DNA of 64,000 nt from the NCBI RefSeq assembly GCF_030815585.1, contig NZ_JAUSWY010000001.1, forward strand, positions 186,001 to 250,000. Reading direction: 5' to 3'. Made by a program: the position numbers and the translations under genes. This document shows, piece after piece, positions 63,977 through 64,000 of the stretch. A model generated the notes under the pieces. That model was not told the DNA's origin and ran no database searches. It saw only the letters and a program-made list of their open reading frames with translations. The DNA is from Arthrobacter pascens (GTDB taxonomy: Bacteria > Actinomycetota > Actinomycetes > Actinomycetales > Micrococcaceae). How positions within the stretch are numbered: position 1 is the stretch's first letter; each line of letters starts with the position of its first letter.

Positions 63977-64000
63977 GTCCCATTACCAAGGAACTGGGAC
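63977..64000. repeat. 24-bp palindromic repeat, copy 2
   Basis: GTCCCATTACCAAGG then AACTGGGAC, with inverted ends GTCCCA/TGGGAC. It ends exactly at the window edge, so it may be part of a longer element. Confidence 0.55.

Overview
The window is high-GC DNA with dense genes, many GTG starts and ATGA/GTGA stop-start overlaps. The gene families and their order suggest a soil actinobacterium of the Micrococcaceae, most like Arthrobacter, Pseudarthrobacter or Paenarthrobacter. This placement is inferred from protein style and gene order; there is no rRNA gene to confirm it. I see no tRNA, rRNA, CRISPR array, insertion sequence or prophage gene.

Layout. 0.1-1.7 kb: a GNAT acetyltransferase, a small unknown protein and a Bcp peroxiredoxin. 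1.9-7.1 kb: an allantoin/glyoxylate block on the minus strand, transcribed hyi-glxR-gcl-allB. 7.4-12.9 kb: single genes, including a prolyl aminopeptidase that has lost its C-terminal catalytic residues, and a GNAT-AAA+ fusion preceded by a 46-residue Cys-rich peptide gene. 12.9-18.2 kb: DctA, a serine/threonine dehydratase-like enzyme, a secreted SMP-30-like protein, an F420-type oxidoreductase and an SRPBCC protein with a probable frameshift. 18.4-29.9 kb: a large YetA/PcRGLX-type protein, small acidic and APH genes, an FMN reductase, a histidine-kinase fragment, an epoxide hydrolase/WYL-regulator divergent pair, a processive GT2 with a tiny LAxTG-type protein, a GH16 glucanase and an orphan response regulator.

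29.9-40.3 kb holds a histidine-type catabolic locus. On the minus strand are an IclR regulator, a betaine-class ABC transporter (binding protein frameshifted), HutU and a histidine-ammonia-lyase homologue that lacks the MIO triad. On the plus strand are an M20 amidohydrolase and HutF. HutI and HutG are absent. The lyase sequence and the transporter class together suggest a trimethylated histidine such as hercynine or ergothioneine as substrate rather than free histidine.

40.4-47.1 kb: a small acidic protein, then a LacI-regulated sugar ABC operon with ThuA-like and Gfo/Idh/MocA proteins, and three matching operator sites. 47.1-50.7 kb: an aminotransferase, an HSL-type hydrolase and a PucR-type regulator. 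50.8-58.4 kb: a complete GntR-controlled aldonate/hexuronate pathway: MHS transporter, RspB-like dehydrogenase, ManD, KdgK, UxuB and Eda, yielding pyruvate and glyceraldehyde-3-phosphate. 58.5-64 kb: a paralogue of the small acidic protein, a glycolipid-binding-like protein, a decayed intradiol dioxygenase, a D-2-hydroxyacid dehydrogenase, a DUF2089-like regulator with a membrane partner, an HPt protein lacking its histidine, and two unknown genes near a repeated palindromic element.

The strongest candidates for undescribed biology are the Cys-rich peptide with the GNAT-AAA+ protein (9.1-10.7 kb) and the MIO-less lyase locus (29.9-40.3 kb).
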